A DNA stretch of 64,000 nucleotides from a virus (IMGVR_UViG_3300032516_000016:1-64000), one strand, 5' to 3'; positions 41,573 to 51,425 are shown, numbered from the stretch's first letter. Translations and numbers: made by a program. The notes: generated by a model from the sequence alone, not told the origin.

Positions 41573-44449
41573 TTAAGCACCTTCGCAGTAAGCTTCGTAT
41601 AATGCTCGTTGAGTTGTCGGTTTGTCTACAGTTGCGGCATTATCGATATCTTGTCTAGTTATCGTTTTGTCTTGAACTCCTTGTGCTATGTATGGTTTCA
41701 GTTTTTCCTTGAATCGGCTCTCGTCTTGTCCTTTTATATCGGACATTGATTGCCCGGTATCTAACATTTCTTTGACATATGTGTCTCTTTGTGCTGCTTC
41801 CGTGTTTATGTCTCTTAACTCTTGGTAGGATGGTACGTAGTTTTCGGTTTTCATTTTTTCTTTTATTTTCTCTACATACGGATCGCCTGTTGCTACTGTT
41901 GTGCTTCCCCCGCCCCCGCCGCCCCCGCCTGTGGGCGTGGGCGATCCGGCTCCGGTCCCTTTTGTGTATGTCCATCTCCCGGTCACTGGATCTTGTGTCA
42001 TTGTGCTTCCTATTTTTTCATTTTCTGCTATTTGGGCGTCGTCTAAGCCCATGTTTTTTAGTGCCGCTTTTTGCGCGTCGGAGTATTTTACGGTGGTCGG
42101 TGTTCTTGTTCCCGCTGGTGTGGTTGGTTTGTTCAGGTGTGTGTCACCCCATTTAAGTATATCCTCGCGTGTTGATTTTCCTTCTTGTCCGATGTATTTT
42201 TGTAAAACTTCCAGTCCTATTCCTGACAGATTTGCAGTTGTTAAATCGTCTAGGGTTCCTATCGTTTTATCATTCTTTATTCTGTAATATAGTATTGCTG
42301 CTTGTTGCGGTGTTAGCTCTTTCCCCGTTGCCGGGTCTATTACCCCGGTTGGTTCAGTGCCGAATATCTTGTCTCCCCATTTCTCTATCCATGCTCGGTC
42401 TTTTGATTTTAGTAAGTTGTATGGGTTGTTCAGGTAATCGGCTTCTAGTTCGATGTCAGTTTTTGCTCTCCATCCCCGCCTATCCTTGTCGTCCCAAACG
42501 ATTAACCCTTTCGCGTCCAGTGCTACGCCGATGTCTTTTAGTCTCATTTCTTTTCCGAATGATAGGATTATAGCGTATCCTGCACCTCCTCCCATCATGT
42601 TAAACCACGTTCCGTAGTATGGTATGGATAGTATGAATTCGTATACTTCTTTGTTTTTGTCTAAAATATTCATTATTAATTCCATTGTTGCTTTTGACGT
42701 TGGGTCTAAGTCTTTTAGGAATGCTGCTTTAAGTTGTTCTATAGTTAGTTTATCTTGTGTTATTGAACTGTATCCGAACATGTTTTCAAATATTTGTTGT
42801 AATCCTGCTGTTGCATACATGTAGCCTAGCATTGGTAATGTCAGTCCAAGCACTGTTCCCCATTTCAGTCCTGTTTTTGTGTATGATCTCCATCTACTTT
42901 GAGTTACTATTCTCATTGCGTCTTCGGTTTTCAGTGCATTTATTGGAGAGACTGCGTTTCGTATTTTGCTCCATCCTTCTACTGACACCTTGTCAAGTAG
43001 TTTCCCTAGTTGTTCAATGTTTTCTGGTGTTATTTGTTTTCCTGCTGTTATATCGTCCATGAATTTGGTTTCATCATCATTTGGTAGGTTTCGCCAAAAT
43101 TTACTTCCTTTCTCACTTGCTATTTTGTCTACTTCTGCTAAGTTGTTTTCTGCTTTTCTTTTTATTACTGCATCTGCTACATCTCTGCCACCAAGTTTGT
43201 CAGTTTTTATCCGGTCGAATTCCGCTACTGCGTTCTTTTCACTTAGTGTTGTGTAGTCATATGTTTTTACGTACTTCGCTTCTCTCTCTGCGGTTGCAAC
43301 GGTTTCGCCGTTTATCTTCTTGTTAATCAGTTGATCACTCAGTTTTCTTTGCGTTGCTGGTGGCACGAATTCGTCGTCTTTGAGTGTTGCTGCTTTTGCA
43401 AGGTTTTCTTCTTCTTTCGTCAGGACTCCGGTGGAGTCCAAGAGGTTGTTTGCGATCTGTTTGTCTTTGGGGTCCAGGTTTGCGAGCAAGCGTTCCGCTT
43501 GCTCTGCGGTTTTTTCAAGTCCTGGTCTGTCTGCGGCTTTTGCGATTGTTGTTTCAAGCATTTGCTTGGTTGCTTGGGTGTTGGTGAAGATCTCCTGGGC
43601 TTTTTCCAGGTCTTCTGTTGTTACTGGGTGTCTTCCTAGTTTCTTTTTCATTATGTCATAAATTGGTCTATCATTTAGCATTGACATAAGCCGTACATCG
43701 TTGTCTGCAATCATTTCCCAATGGTCAAGGTTGCTTATGTCTGCGCGTATCAGTATACCTTCTGATAAGATTGTATCAATTTCTTGTTTTAAGTTTGTTC
43801 CTTCCATGGTTGTTGCGTGTTGTAGTTTTGCTTGTATCTTTCCAAGTCGTTCAGTTTTGTACGTGTTTTCTATTATTCTTGCTGCGTCACCCGTTACTCC
43901 TGTTCCTGCCAGTCGATCTCTCACGAAGTCTCGTATTTCTGCAAATTCGCTCGTGTCCAGGTTTCTCACGTATGTCCTCACGTATCCATCGTTCATGTAG
44001 TACATGAATTCGGCATATGGTGAGCTTGGGTCGGTTGCAGTTTTTATTTTGTTCAGTTTTTTAGTTGCTGCTGCTTGTAGTACATCATTCATTTCAGTGG
44101 CTGCTATTCGTTGTGTGTTTACTTGTTCTCGTATCGGGTCAAGTATCTGGTCCAATATGCTTTTTCCTCTGTCATTTGGTGTGCTTCCTGATCCTGTTAT
44201 GGTGCGCTTTGGTGGTTCTATTGGTTCTCCTCCTGTGGATGATACTTTTTTAAATGTTTTTGCTTTTTTCTGTTCTAGTTTTTCGGTGGCGATGGCTTTT
44301 TTTTCCGTTGTTGTCATTCTGGTAGCATCTGCTGTTTTTGGTATATCTTGTGTAACTTCTCTTGCTGCTGGCGTCGTTGCCTGTTCTCCTATGTTTGCTA
44401 CCTTTTCTCCTATCGCCCTCCATGTATCACATGCTTTATTGTCAGCCAT
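41573..44449 (-). CDS. Giant hypothetical membrane protein (958 aa)
   Basis: The protein is Lys/Glu-rich and mainly helical. It has two hydrophobic stretches near residues 540-565 (WGTVLGLTLPMLGYMYATAGLQQI) and 610-640 (YEFILSIPYYGTWFNMMGGGAGYAIIL), which suggest membrane insertion or a fusion-type segment. The C-terminus is Gly/Thr-rich with a GGGGGGG run. It might be a tape-measure-like or membrane-delivery protein; no known domain is evident. It follows the 45-residue gene by one base. Confidence 0.62.
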   Translation of the reverse strand: MADNKACDTWRAIGEKVANIGEQATTPAAREVTQDIPKTADATRMTTTEKKAIATEKLEQKKAKTFKKVSSTGGEPIEPPKRTITGSGSTPNDRGKSILDQILDPIREQVNTQRIAATEMNDVLQAAATKKLNKIKTATDPSSPYAEFMYYMNDGYVRTYVRNLDTSEFAEIRDFVRDRLAGTGVTGDAARIIENTYKTERLGKIQAKLQHATTMEGTNLKQEIDTILSEGILIRADISNLDHWEMIADNDVRLMSMLNDRPIYDIMKKKLGRHPVTTEDLEKAQEIFTNTQATKQMLETTIAKAADRPGLEKTAEQAERLLANLDPKDKQIANNLLDSTGVLTKEEENLAKAATLKDDEFVPPATQRKLSDQLINKKINGETVATAEREAKYVKTYDYTTLSEKNAVAEFDRIKTDKLGGRDVADAVIKRKAENNLAEVDKIASEKGSKFWRNLPNDDETKFMDDITAGKQITPENIEQLGKLLDKVSVEGWSKIRNAVSPINALKTEDAMRIVTQSRWRSYTKTGLKWGTVLGLTLPMLGYMYATAGLQQIFENMFGYSSITQDKLTIEQLKAAFLKDLDPTSKATMELIMNILDKNKEVYEFILSIPYYGTWFNMMGGGAGYAIILSFGKEMRLKDIGVALDAKGLIVWDDKDRRGWRAKTDIELEADYLNNPYNLLKSKDRAWIEKWGDKIFGTEPTGVIDPATGKELTPQQAAILYYRIKNDKTIGTLDDLTTANLSGIGLEVLQKYIGQEGKSTREDILKWGDTHLNKPTTPAGTRTPTTVKYSDAQKAALKNMGLDDAQIAENEKIGSTMTQDPVTGRWTYTKGTGAGSPTPTGGGGGGGGSTTVATGDPYVEKIKEKMKTENYVPSYQELRDINTEAAQRDTYVKEMLDTGQSMSDIKGQDESRFKEKLKPYIAQGVQDKTITRQDIDNAATVDKPTTQRALYEAYCEGA

Positions 44450-44450
44450 C

Positions 44451-44588
44451 TCATTTCACCATCCCAATCGTCATCACAGGCAACTCCTGAGCCTGCCCCG
44501 AAGGGGCAGGCTCAAAAGGCTCGTGGGTCATCTTCTTCTTCAGCTCGTTCAGGCGTCTGCCGTAGGCCAGGAAATCAATTTTCTTCAT
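44451..44588 (-). CDS. Small hypothetical protein between two giant genes (45 aa)
   Basis: The gene runs from ATG 44588 to TGA 44451-44453. It lies 2 nt after the stop of the 1676-residue gene and 1 nt before the 958-residue gene's ATG, so the three genes form a compact operon. The sequence begins MKKIDFLAYGRRLNELKKKM and has a Pro-rich centre. A 12-bp perfect palindrome with a GAA loop on the plus strand (44488-44514) lies within it. Function unknown. Confidence 0.75.
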   Translation of the reverse strand: MKKIDFLAYGRRLNELKKKMTHEPFEPAPSGQAQELPVMTIGMVK

Positions 44589-44590
44589 GG

Positions 44591-47500
44591 TCAGGCTCCC
44601 AGGTTCATTGTGGGTAGCACTTTTGGTTTTGCCCCCGTTGTCCAGAATGGGTCTACTCGCCCCGTTGCTAGTACCGATTCATTTGCACCAAGTGCGGCTG
44701 CTTTTGATATTGATGTGTTCAGCCCTGGCGTTGGTCCTTCGAATATGGTTGTTATCGTTGTGCTTGTTGGTACTGTTGTTACCAGTTTTTTGCCTAAGTC
44801 GTATTGCATTATCAGTTGCTGTTCACCGGTTTTCATTTCTTGCATTGCTTCAATGGTGTATTCGTATTTTCCTAATTTCATCGATGTTCCTGTTATGTCT
44901 GTTCCTGTCTCTCCTGTTTGACCTGTCTGTGGTTCTACTAGTGTGCTTTCGTATATCGGTGTCGTTTTTCCTGTCTTTGGGTCAACATAACTTCCTATCT
45001 GTTTATTCGTATTTTCCACTTTTATTAATGCGTGCCCTAGTGGATCCCCCGGTTGCAAGGCTGCACCTGTCGGTGCTTTGGTTATTGTTGCTATTACTGT
45101 CACGATTTTTGCTTGCAACCCTTTGTTGTTTAGTGTGCTATCCGAGTTTATCAGGTTTGCTCCTTTTATTGCGAAGTCTTGGCAGTTGTTTTGATTGGTG
45201 GTTAGTGATTCCAGGTCTCCTTCCACGTATGCTTGTCCTGGTATGTTGCTTTCCATTAATTTGTCATAAGCCGGTAAAATGTTTATGTTTATAAATTCGT
45301 ATCCTTCTTCGGTTCGTCTTTTTTCTCCTACAACTGGTACTGTTTTTGGTCCTACTGGTACGATTTCCATCCAGGTGTCGTCTCCTTTGTCGTATAGGTA
45401 TTTCTTTCCCTCTGCGGTTTGTGTTGATGCCAGTAATGCACCTGCCGCGAGCGCGCCTACGCCGACGGCAGCTATCTTCGCTCCACTGCCGCCACCTCCT
45501 GACGCGAACCCTGCGCATCCTCCGGTTAGTGGTGTCTCGTCGGCGCATTTCGTCATTTCATCTTCGATGTTCTTTCGGAAGGCATCTCGTTCAGCTTTCA
45601 GTGCCGCTCGTTCGGCGTCCGTTCCGTGTAGAGCGACTTCGTCGCTCTGCTTCATCAGCATGTTTGCGTATTCGTCGTATATTCGTGTCTTTCGTGCCAC
45701 GTCGTCGGTTAGGCCCAGGGCATCTTCGACTAGTGCTCGGTCTGCGAAGAGCTTCTTGGTGTCTGCTGGTGACAGCATTTTGCCTGTTTCCAGGTTTGTG
45801 AGTGCCCCCCGTAACCCTTTCTGTTCTAGCTGACGCATTGCGTCAGCTCGTCGGGCATCTTTCATCCCATCAATCACGTTCTGGGGTACGCCATGTGCCT
45901 TCAGCTCGTCAAGTTGCCTGATTGGTATGTCCGGCGTCGCTGCTCGTGCGCGGGTCACTTCTACGTTCTTTAGCTTGCTCGCCGCAGTCTGGTAATCCAG
46001 CTTCTTCACCGATGTCATCGCATCTGCGATGACTCGTTCCTCTACCTTGGCGGCGACGGCAGTATTTGTCCACGCTTTCACTGGGGCGGGCACGTTTTTC
46101 CAAGCCTGGCTTTCGGTTATTGCTTTCACGACGGTTGGGTTATCAGCGTTATCCATCATCCGTTTCACGGCATTGGCGCTTTCCGGGTTCACACGTTGCA
46201 GGGTCGCCATATCCGTGGATTCAAGTGTCACCTTCTCCAGTCTGCTCGCAGTAGCCCGTTGTGCCACTGCCGAAGGCAGTGGCACTGAGGTTGCTGGTTT
46301 GGTCACTGCTTTGACTTCTGCTTCTACAATGTCGATGTTTTGGTCAATTTTTGTTGGTGTTATTAGCTCATCTTGCTTGATGATTGCTTTTAGGTCTTTT
46401 ATTTGGGTGTCAATTGCTTTTATAGTATTGACGTTGGTTGCGGAGGTGGGTAGTTGTCGTTTTGTGTTTTCGAGTGTTGCAATTTCTTCGTTTATCGTCG
46501 TCTTAATCTCTGGTCCTAGTGACTTTTGGTTCACGTAGTCGATTGTGAATTTCTTTGATGCGTCGGTTTGCTCGATCATTGTCGCAGGTCTTATCGTGAT
46601 TGTGTCTTTTCCTACAGTTTCGATCTTTACTGTTCCTGCTCCTGGCAAGGTGTAGATCTTGTTTGTGTTCACGTATTTTTGCAAGTCTGCTGCATCTGCT
46701 TGTGGCACTTTTATCGTAGTTTGCGCTGTATCTCCTATTCGTATGGTGTTTTTGAACTTTTCGACATCTATTGGGTCTGCGGTTTTGATTACTGGCAGTA
46801 TCTCTGAGGTTGTCTTCGCTGGCTTTATCCATATATTTTCCAGTTCCTGGACAATCTTGGGTCTGATTACTGGATCTGCTGCTAATGCGATGGTTTTCAC
46901 TTCTGCTCTGGTAACTGGTATTTTTCCTGTTCCCACTATGGCATCTAGCTTTATTGCAATCAGTTTTGGCTCATTCTTGCTTTCTTTTGCTACAATTGCC
47001 ATCGCTTCTGTTGCAATGTTTTGATTTGTTGTACCGAGGTTGATAATTGTTTTTGGTTGTATTATGGCTCCTGCACTTATTGGTGTTTTCCTGAGTAGTG
47101 CTGCTGCGACCGATTCACCTATTGATATTTCTCCAAAGTTAACATTTACTGGTAATTTTATGTTTACTGATGCTAATTCTTTTGCTACCAAGTCGGCGAA
47201 TTTTGCACTTTTTGCAACTTTTCCCAGTGCTGCAAATTCTTTAATTATTAATCTGGCTGCATCAGTCTCGAAACCTAATATTCCACCTGATCCTATTGCG
47301 ATCAAGCCGTCCACTAGTGGGTTTCCTGTGATTTTAGTATTTAGTATCTCTTTCGATCCACCTACAATTTTTTCCCATGTTTGCCCATCGTAGATGGTAG
47401 CCATGTTTGCTCTGACTGTTGGGTCAGTTAGTACGTTTGCTATTCCGTTCTCACCAATGGTGTTTGCTACAACTCCTCCCCAATGTCCGTTCAGGTCTCG

Positions 47501-49621
47501 TGCGAGTATTTGTTTATTGAAGGTTGGTATATTTTTTATTCCTTCATCTGTCGTGTACACCAGGTAGTCCATCGTTGTTGGTGTTACTATTCCGTTCTTC
47601 TTGTCTTTAACTATTTTATTTACTGTTGCTACTCCGGCGTCAGTTAGTCTCAGCACTGGCATTGTTACCACTTGTGTCTGTGCAGTTTGTCCGGTTGGTA
47701 TTTCTATTCCAGTTTTTTTCTGTATTCCTATCGTTGTTGTAACTTCGTCTTGTTGCAATAGTCCATTTCTCAAGTTTATGTCCTTGTCCATGTCATATAC
47801 GTTGTTCTGATACCATGCTAATGCTTGGTTTATGAATGAATCTTTTGGTAGTAGTGATGTTCTCATATCTTCGTTGGTGATGGGCTTTACTACTGTGCTG
47901 CTATATTCGTTTGCAAAAGTTCCTTCTTTGATTTTTCCTGTCCATGTTGTTTCTCGTTGTAGTTGCTGTGGTGCTACTTTTTTTGCCTCGTTTATGTATT
48001 GCTCCGTTGATACTTGTTTTGCTGTTTTTCCTGCTAACATCGGATTTATTATGTCTTGAATGTTTTGTGGTAATATGTTTATGTTTTGTGGTGTCGTCGT
48101 GTCCCGTCCTTGTGGTGCCATCATCTTTTGTTGTGTTGGTGTCAGTTGTGCGATATTGTCTTCGAATTTGATTGTTCCTAATCCTTCTATTGTTTTCGAT
48201 GTGTATGTTGGTGTTCTTAATGGTGTTTCTGTTCCTCCTATTGCTTTTATTCCGTATTCGCTTGTGTATGGATCACCGTCAGCGTCCACTCCGGTTACTA
48301 TTTCTGATAATCTTATTCTGCTTTCTGGTTGTTGTGCATGTAATATGTTAAATGCTTTCTGCGCGTCTTCCCTTGTTACGTATTTGAATGCTTGTTGTTT
48401 GCTATAGGGATCGGTTAGTTCTACTCTAAATTGTCCGGTTGGTGTTTGTGCTGGTAGTGCTACTGGTGTTACTGGCGTGCTTCCCTTCATCTGTATATCT
48501 GCATCGAACGTGAGCATTCGCACAGGGGTCGGTTTGGTTGGTGCTGGCGCAGGTTTCGTTATCGCTTGTGTCCCGATCACGCCTTCCTTGAGCATTGGTG
48601 TGGGTATCTTCGCCGTCACCTTTGGGTTCTCCATCTTATACTCAAGCATTGCCTGAACTACGGTCTTGCCGTCCACTTTTTTCTCACTCACCAGCTCTCC
48701 GGTGTCGCGCTCTGTGGTGCCTATGAACTTTTTATCTGTGAGCCACGCTTTCATGCCAGGGTCAATTTTCGTGGTGTCATACACCATGCGCGAAGCTGGT
48801 GTAATGGTTTGTGCAACCGTCGGCATGAAGGTCTCTACCTTGAACCCTTTGTCTATCACCATCGTCTTCATCAGGTCTTTTGTCGCGATGGCTGAAGCGT
48901 CGAATCGCAGGTTCAGTGGGTTCATCAGGTTTTCATCGATCTTCATTATCTTGTTCATCGGATTTTCCCATTTCAGGTTCAGCATGCTTGATAGCACGAC
49001 TCGGTCGTTCTGGTTTGTGATTCCTGTTAGTTGTGCTACGTTGGCTCCCATGTTCTCAAGTGCGGCTGATTTGATGGTAAGCTTGATGTCCTGGCCCGCC
49101 CTGTCCAGTCCTTCGAAGGAGTTATTTTTAATTATGTTCCCCATGTCATGTGCAATTTGTATTCCTTGAAATTGTTTGCCTGCTAGTGCATTTGTGATGC
49201 TTGATGCCAGGTTTAGTTTTGCTGTTTTCAGTGGCGTGTCTATGTCAGTGGTCAGTATTGTCTTGAAATTGCCTAGTGTTGTTTCTATCAGTTTTGTCAT
49301 TGCTGGAGAGGTAATTTTTGTGGCACCTATCTTCTTCAGTTCCGTGTTCAGCTTCAAGCCTTCAAGTTCTATCTTCGGGAACGTTACGTTCAGTATCTTG
49401 TTGTCCCATCCTTTTGCAACATTTGCTAGATTGTTGCCTATGTTTGTGAATACTGGTGTTATTGCTTTCACTGTTGGCGCGCTTATCTTAGGTGAAGAGG
49501 ATATGTTTTTCCATACGGTGGTGTCGTTTTTGAAGTTGATGGTTGTGTAATTAGTGAATTTCGGCGCTGTATATGGTACGTTGGGCTTGAACTTGATCGA
49601 ACTCAAATTTGGTAGGGCCAT
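44591..49621 (-). CDS. Giant hypothetical protein with C-terminal Cys-His protease-like domain (1676 aa)
   Basis: The start at ATG 49621 has a GGTGAT Shine-Dalgarno 10 nt upstream. The protein is Thr/Lys/Ile-rich, with long helical stretches and a hydrophobic anchor (AAVGVGALAAGALLAS) followed by a domain with NNCQDFAIKGANLI and GHALIKVE, a Cys...His pattern like transglutaminase or NlpC/papain enzymes. Such domains can cut or crosslink proteins or peptidoglycan. Its beginning (SIKFKPNVPYTAPKFTNYTTI) resembles the start of the gene at 63522. It may be a tail, injection or entry protein (inference). Confidence 0.62.
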   Translation of the reverse strand: MALPNLSSIKFKPNVPYTAPKFTNYTTINFKNDTTVWKNISSSPKISAPTVKAITPVFTNIGNNLANVAKGWDNKILNVTFPKIELEGLKLNTELKKIGATKITSPAMTKLIETTLGNFKTILTTDIDTPLKTAKLNLASSITNALAGKQFQGIQIAHDMGNIIKNNSFEGLDRAGQDIKLTIKSAALENMGANVAQLTGITNQNDRVVLSSMLNLKWENPMNKIMKIDENLMNPLNLRFDASAIATKDLMKTMVIDKGFKVETFMPTVAQTITPASRMVYDTTKIDPGMKAWLTDKKFIGTTERDTGELVSEKKVDGKTVVQAMLEYKMENPKVTAKIPTPMLKEGVIGTQAITKPAPAPTKPTPVRMLTFDADIQMKGSTPVTPVALPAQTPTGQFRVELTDPYSKQQAFKYVTREDAQKAFNILHAQQPESRIRLSEIVTGVDADGDPYTSEYGIKAIGGTETPLRTPTYTSKTIEGLGTIKFEDNIAQLTPTQQKMMAPQGRDTTTPQNINILPQNIQDIINPMLAGKTAKQVSTEQYINEAKKVAPQQLQRETTWTGKIKEGTFANEYSSTVVKPITNEDMRTSLLPKDSFINQALAWYQNNVYDMDKDINLRNGLLQQDEVTTTIGIQKKTGIEIPTGQTAQTQVVTMPVLRLTDAGVATVNKIVKDKKNGIVTPTTMDYLVYTTDEGIKNIPTFNKQILARDLNGHWGGVVANTIGENGIANVLTDPTVRANMATIYDGQTWEKIVGGSKEILNTKITGNPLVDGLIAIGSGGILGFETDAARLIIKEFAALGKVAKSAKFADLVAKELASVNIKLPVNVNFGEISIGESVAAALLRKTPISAGAIIQPKTIINLGTTNQNIATEAMAIVAKESKNEPKLIAIKLDAIVGTGKIPVTRAEVKTIALAADPVIRPKIVQELENIWIKPAKTTSEILPVIKTADPIDVEKFKNTIRIGDTAQTTIKVPQADAADLQKYVNTNKIYTLPGAGTVKIETVGKDTITIRPATMIEQTDASKKFTIDYVNQKSLGPEIKTTINEEIATLENTKRQLPTSATNVNTIKAIDTQIKDLKAIIKQDELITPTKIDQNIDIVEAEVKAVTKPATSVPLPSAVAQRATASRLEKVTLESTDMATLQRVNPESANAVKRMMDNADNPTVVKAITESQAWKNVPAPVKAWTNTAVAAKVEERVIADAMTSVKKLDYQTAASKLKNVEVTRARAATPDIPIRQLDELKAHGVPQNVIDGMKDARRADAMRQLEQKGLRGALTNLETGKMLSPADTKKLFADRALVEDALGLTDDVARKTRIYDEYANMLMKQSDEVALHGTDAERAALKAERDAFRKNIEDEMTKCADETPLTGGCAGFASGGGGSGAKIAAVGVGALAAGALLASTQTAEGKKYLYDKGDDTWMEIVPVGPKTVPVVGEKRRTEEGYEFININILPAYDKLMESNIPGQAYVEGDLESLTTNQNNCQDFAIKGANLINSDSTLNNKGLQAKIVTVIATITKAPTGAALQPGDPLGHALIKVENTNKQIGSYVDPKTGKTTPIYESTLVEPQTGQTGETGTDITGTSMKLGKYEYTIEAMQEMKTGEQQLIMQYDLGKKLVTTVPTSTTITTIFEGPTPGLNTSISKAAALGANESVLATGRVDPFWTTGAKPKVLPTMNLGA

Positions 49622-49627
49622 ACCAAC

Positions 49628-49652
49628 ATTTATCACCTGGAAGGTGATAAAT
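49628..49652. promoter_or_regulatory. Divergent 11-bp dyad carrying mirrored Shine-Dalgarno sites
   Basis: ATTTATCACCT (49628-49638) pairs with 49642-49652. Each half contains GGTGAT, a Shine-Dalgarno, about 10 nt from the ATG at 49621 (minus) or 49659 (plus). Only 37 nt separate the two ATGs, so promoters must lie within the opposing genes or within this dyad. Confidence 0.7.
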
Positions 49653-49658
49653 ATTCGC

Positions 49659-50840
49659 ATGGTTACTGGATATGTTGATCCGGTCGTTGCAGAGGGCCAT
49701 CAGCGTCTGAGGGACATCGAGGGTGATATAAAAGAGGTCACTGGTATCCTTACTATGGCTCAGGTTGATGAGCAGTACAATAAACCGGTGATGGATTATT
49801 ACCTCGCGGCCAAGGAGCGCATCCAGGCAATCCGTGGATATCTCAAGGCATTTGAGGATTACTACGAGCTTAACAAGGTTAAGCTCGTTGAAGAGGTTTA
49901 TTTCGTAAACATCATCAATTCCATCGAACTCCAGCTCGATGCTATGGAGAACAATCTGGTTATTCCGGCGATAACGTTTGCTGGTGTTGAAGAAGCTATG
50001 CGCGATTCAGTGGATTCGACTGGATTTGAGCGGCGCGTCGTTGTCTCCAAGGTTGATGACGGTGACACATTCTGGTTCAAGGATGAGGATGATAAGGAAG
50101 TTCCTGTCAGGATGGCTGGCATTGATGCTGCGGAGGGTGGAACTGAACGTGGCAAGATCGCGAAGAAGTTCCTTAGTGATTTGATTCTCGGCAAGGAAGT
50201 TGTTCTCAAGCTTGACAAGCATACTCCGGTTGAGACGTTTGGCAGGTTGCTTGCGGTTGTGTTCCTTGGTTCGTTGGACGTTAACGTCCATATGGTCGCT
50301 TCGTGTATGGCAGCGCCGCTCACCAAGTTTGGCAGGCATCACTACCTTGACATGGATCAGCTCAAGCTTGCGGGCGAGAAGTGCTCCATGGGTTGGCCCG
50401 AGGAAGCGATGCTTCACGTTTTCACCAAGCCTGAGCGGTGCATGGTGTTTATCGATGGCAAGGACACTGGACAGCTCACCGGGCGCGGTGAGCTGCGGGT
50501 GCCGGTGGGCAGGCATCGGTTGACGTTTGTGAAGATAGGGTTTGGTGCTTTGAATGTCGATGTGGACTTCGAGGTTTATAAGATTTATGATCTTACTTAT
50601 GAGCTTCAGAAACTCGGCGCGACTGATGGTCTTGTTCGTGTTAGTGCTGTTTCGGATGGTTGTGATGTCTCTGCGATAGTGCTCGTGGATGAGGTGCCGC
50701 AGGGGTTGTCTCCGGTTATTCTCACGTTGCCCGTTGATGTCGCGACGCGCGTTGGCATTGTCACGTCTTCGCGAGATCCTGTGTATCGCGAGGTTACTGC
50801 GAAGTTGGGTGAGATTGTGCAAGTTGATGTTGAGTTCTAG
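49659..50840 (+). CDS. SNase-like nuclease with coiled coil and C-terminal PEGA modules
   Basis: The 393-residue protein has an N-terminal coiled coil (about residues 1-115), then a staphylococcal-nuclease (SNc) fold: VDDGDTFWF, VRMAGIDAAEGG and TFGRLLAVV carry equivalents of the catalytic Asp, Arg, Asp, Glu and Arg residues. The motif is DGD plus ID-A-A-E, where the usual Thr is Ala. A PEGA domain follows (CMVFIDGKDTGQLTG...VGRHRLTFVKIGFG), then a related domain. Fusions of SNase with PEGA suggest a surface-displayed DNA-cutting or DNA-binding protein. Confidence 0.82.
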   Translation: MVTGYVDPVVAEGHQRLRDIEGDIKEVTGILTMAQVDEQYNKPVMDYYLAAKERIQAIRGYLKAFEDYYELNKVKLVEEVYFVNIINSIELQLDAMENNLVIPAITFAGVEEAMRDSVDSTGFERRVVVSKVDDGDTFWFKDEDDKEVPVRMAGIDAAEGGTERGKIAKKFLSDLILGKEVVLKLDKHTPVETFGRLLAVVFLGSLDVNVHMVASCMAAPLTKFGRHHYLDMDQLKLAGEKCSMGWPEEAMLHVFTKPERCMVFIDGKDTGQLTGRGELRVPVGRHRLTFVKIGFGALNVDVDFEVYKIYDLTYELQKLGATDGLVRVSAVSDGCDVSAIVLVDEVPQGLSPVILTLPVDVATRVGIVTSSRDPVYREVTAKLGEIVQVDVEF

Positions 50841-50851
50841 GATGTGTTAAT

Positions 50852-51205
50852 ATGGTAAATCATGACGCGACGGCGGTAATAAACGTCATAAATTCTGGTA
50901 TCGGTAACTTTACCAGCAAGAATAGCGAGTTGATCACCAAGCTCTTGTCTGATCAGGCGGAGCTTCTGTCGGACATTGACAAGATGCAGAGTCATAACAT
51001 TAAGGCCGGGTTCCTGCCTGATGATGGTGATGATATCAAGAAGTTCGTGGCCGAGATACTTGAAGAGGTTACTGTCAACCTTGGCGAGCTTCAGAATAGC
51101 ATTGCTGCGTGGGCCGGATCGGTTAACGTTGTCGTTGATGCGCCTGGCATAATGCGTGTGGACAAGAGTATGGAGCCTGATAAGGAGATGGTAAAGAGTG
51201 GTTGA
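50852..51205 (+). CDS. Coiled-coil hypothetical protein
   Basis: The 117-residue protein is mostly helical with heptad-like spacing (LLSDQAELLSDIDKMQSHNI, FVAEILEEVTVNLGELQNSI). It is 11 nt from the nuclease gene and overlaps the membrane gene. It might be an adaptor or regulator for a membrane complex (inference). Confidence 0.62.
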   Translation: MVNHDATAVINVINSGIGNFTSKNSELITKLLSDQAELLSDIDKMQSHNIKAGFLPDDGDDIKKFVAEILEEVTVNLGELQNSIAAWAGSVNVVVDAPGIMRVDKSMEPDKEMVKSG

Positions 51206-51425
51206 TGAGGTTGTTGATGGGTCTGAGCGCAATGAGTTTATATCACTCATTGATAAGCTCGATGGGTTTAAGCGATATACGCTTGTCATTCCGATGGAGC
51301 TGTGTTTCATTTTCGTCGTTTTGATCATGGTTTTGCAGGGTAAGGTTACGGAAGCGTTAGCAGCGGCTTCGGGGGTTTTTGGGGTAATGGTGGGGTACTA
51401 CTTTGGTGTGCAAAAAAATATGTAA
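51198..51425 (+). CDS. Holin-like small membrane protein
   Basis: The 75-residue protein has two hydrophobic segments (MELCFIFVVLIMVLQ, then AAASGVFGVMVGYYFGV) separated by a short charged turn and preceded by a charged N-terminus. Two-segment small membrane proteins at operon ends often act as holins or pores; this is an inference. A strong terminator follows at once. Confidence 0.6.
   Translation: MVDEVVDGSERNEFISLIDKLDGFKRYTLVIPMELCFIFVVLIMVLQGKVTEALAAASGVFGVMVGYYFGVQKNM

Noticed and set aside
41901-42287. Proline-rich plus-strand frames opposite poly-Gly coding
   Set aside because: Poly-Pro here simply mirrors the GGN repeats of the minus-strand protein.
44004-44921. 305-residue plus-strand frame crossing two giant genes
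   Set aside because: It spans the end of one minus-strand gene, the small gene and the start of the other; its residues look like an antisense translation and it has no motif.
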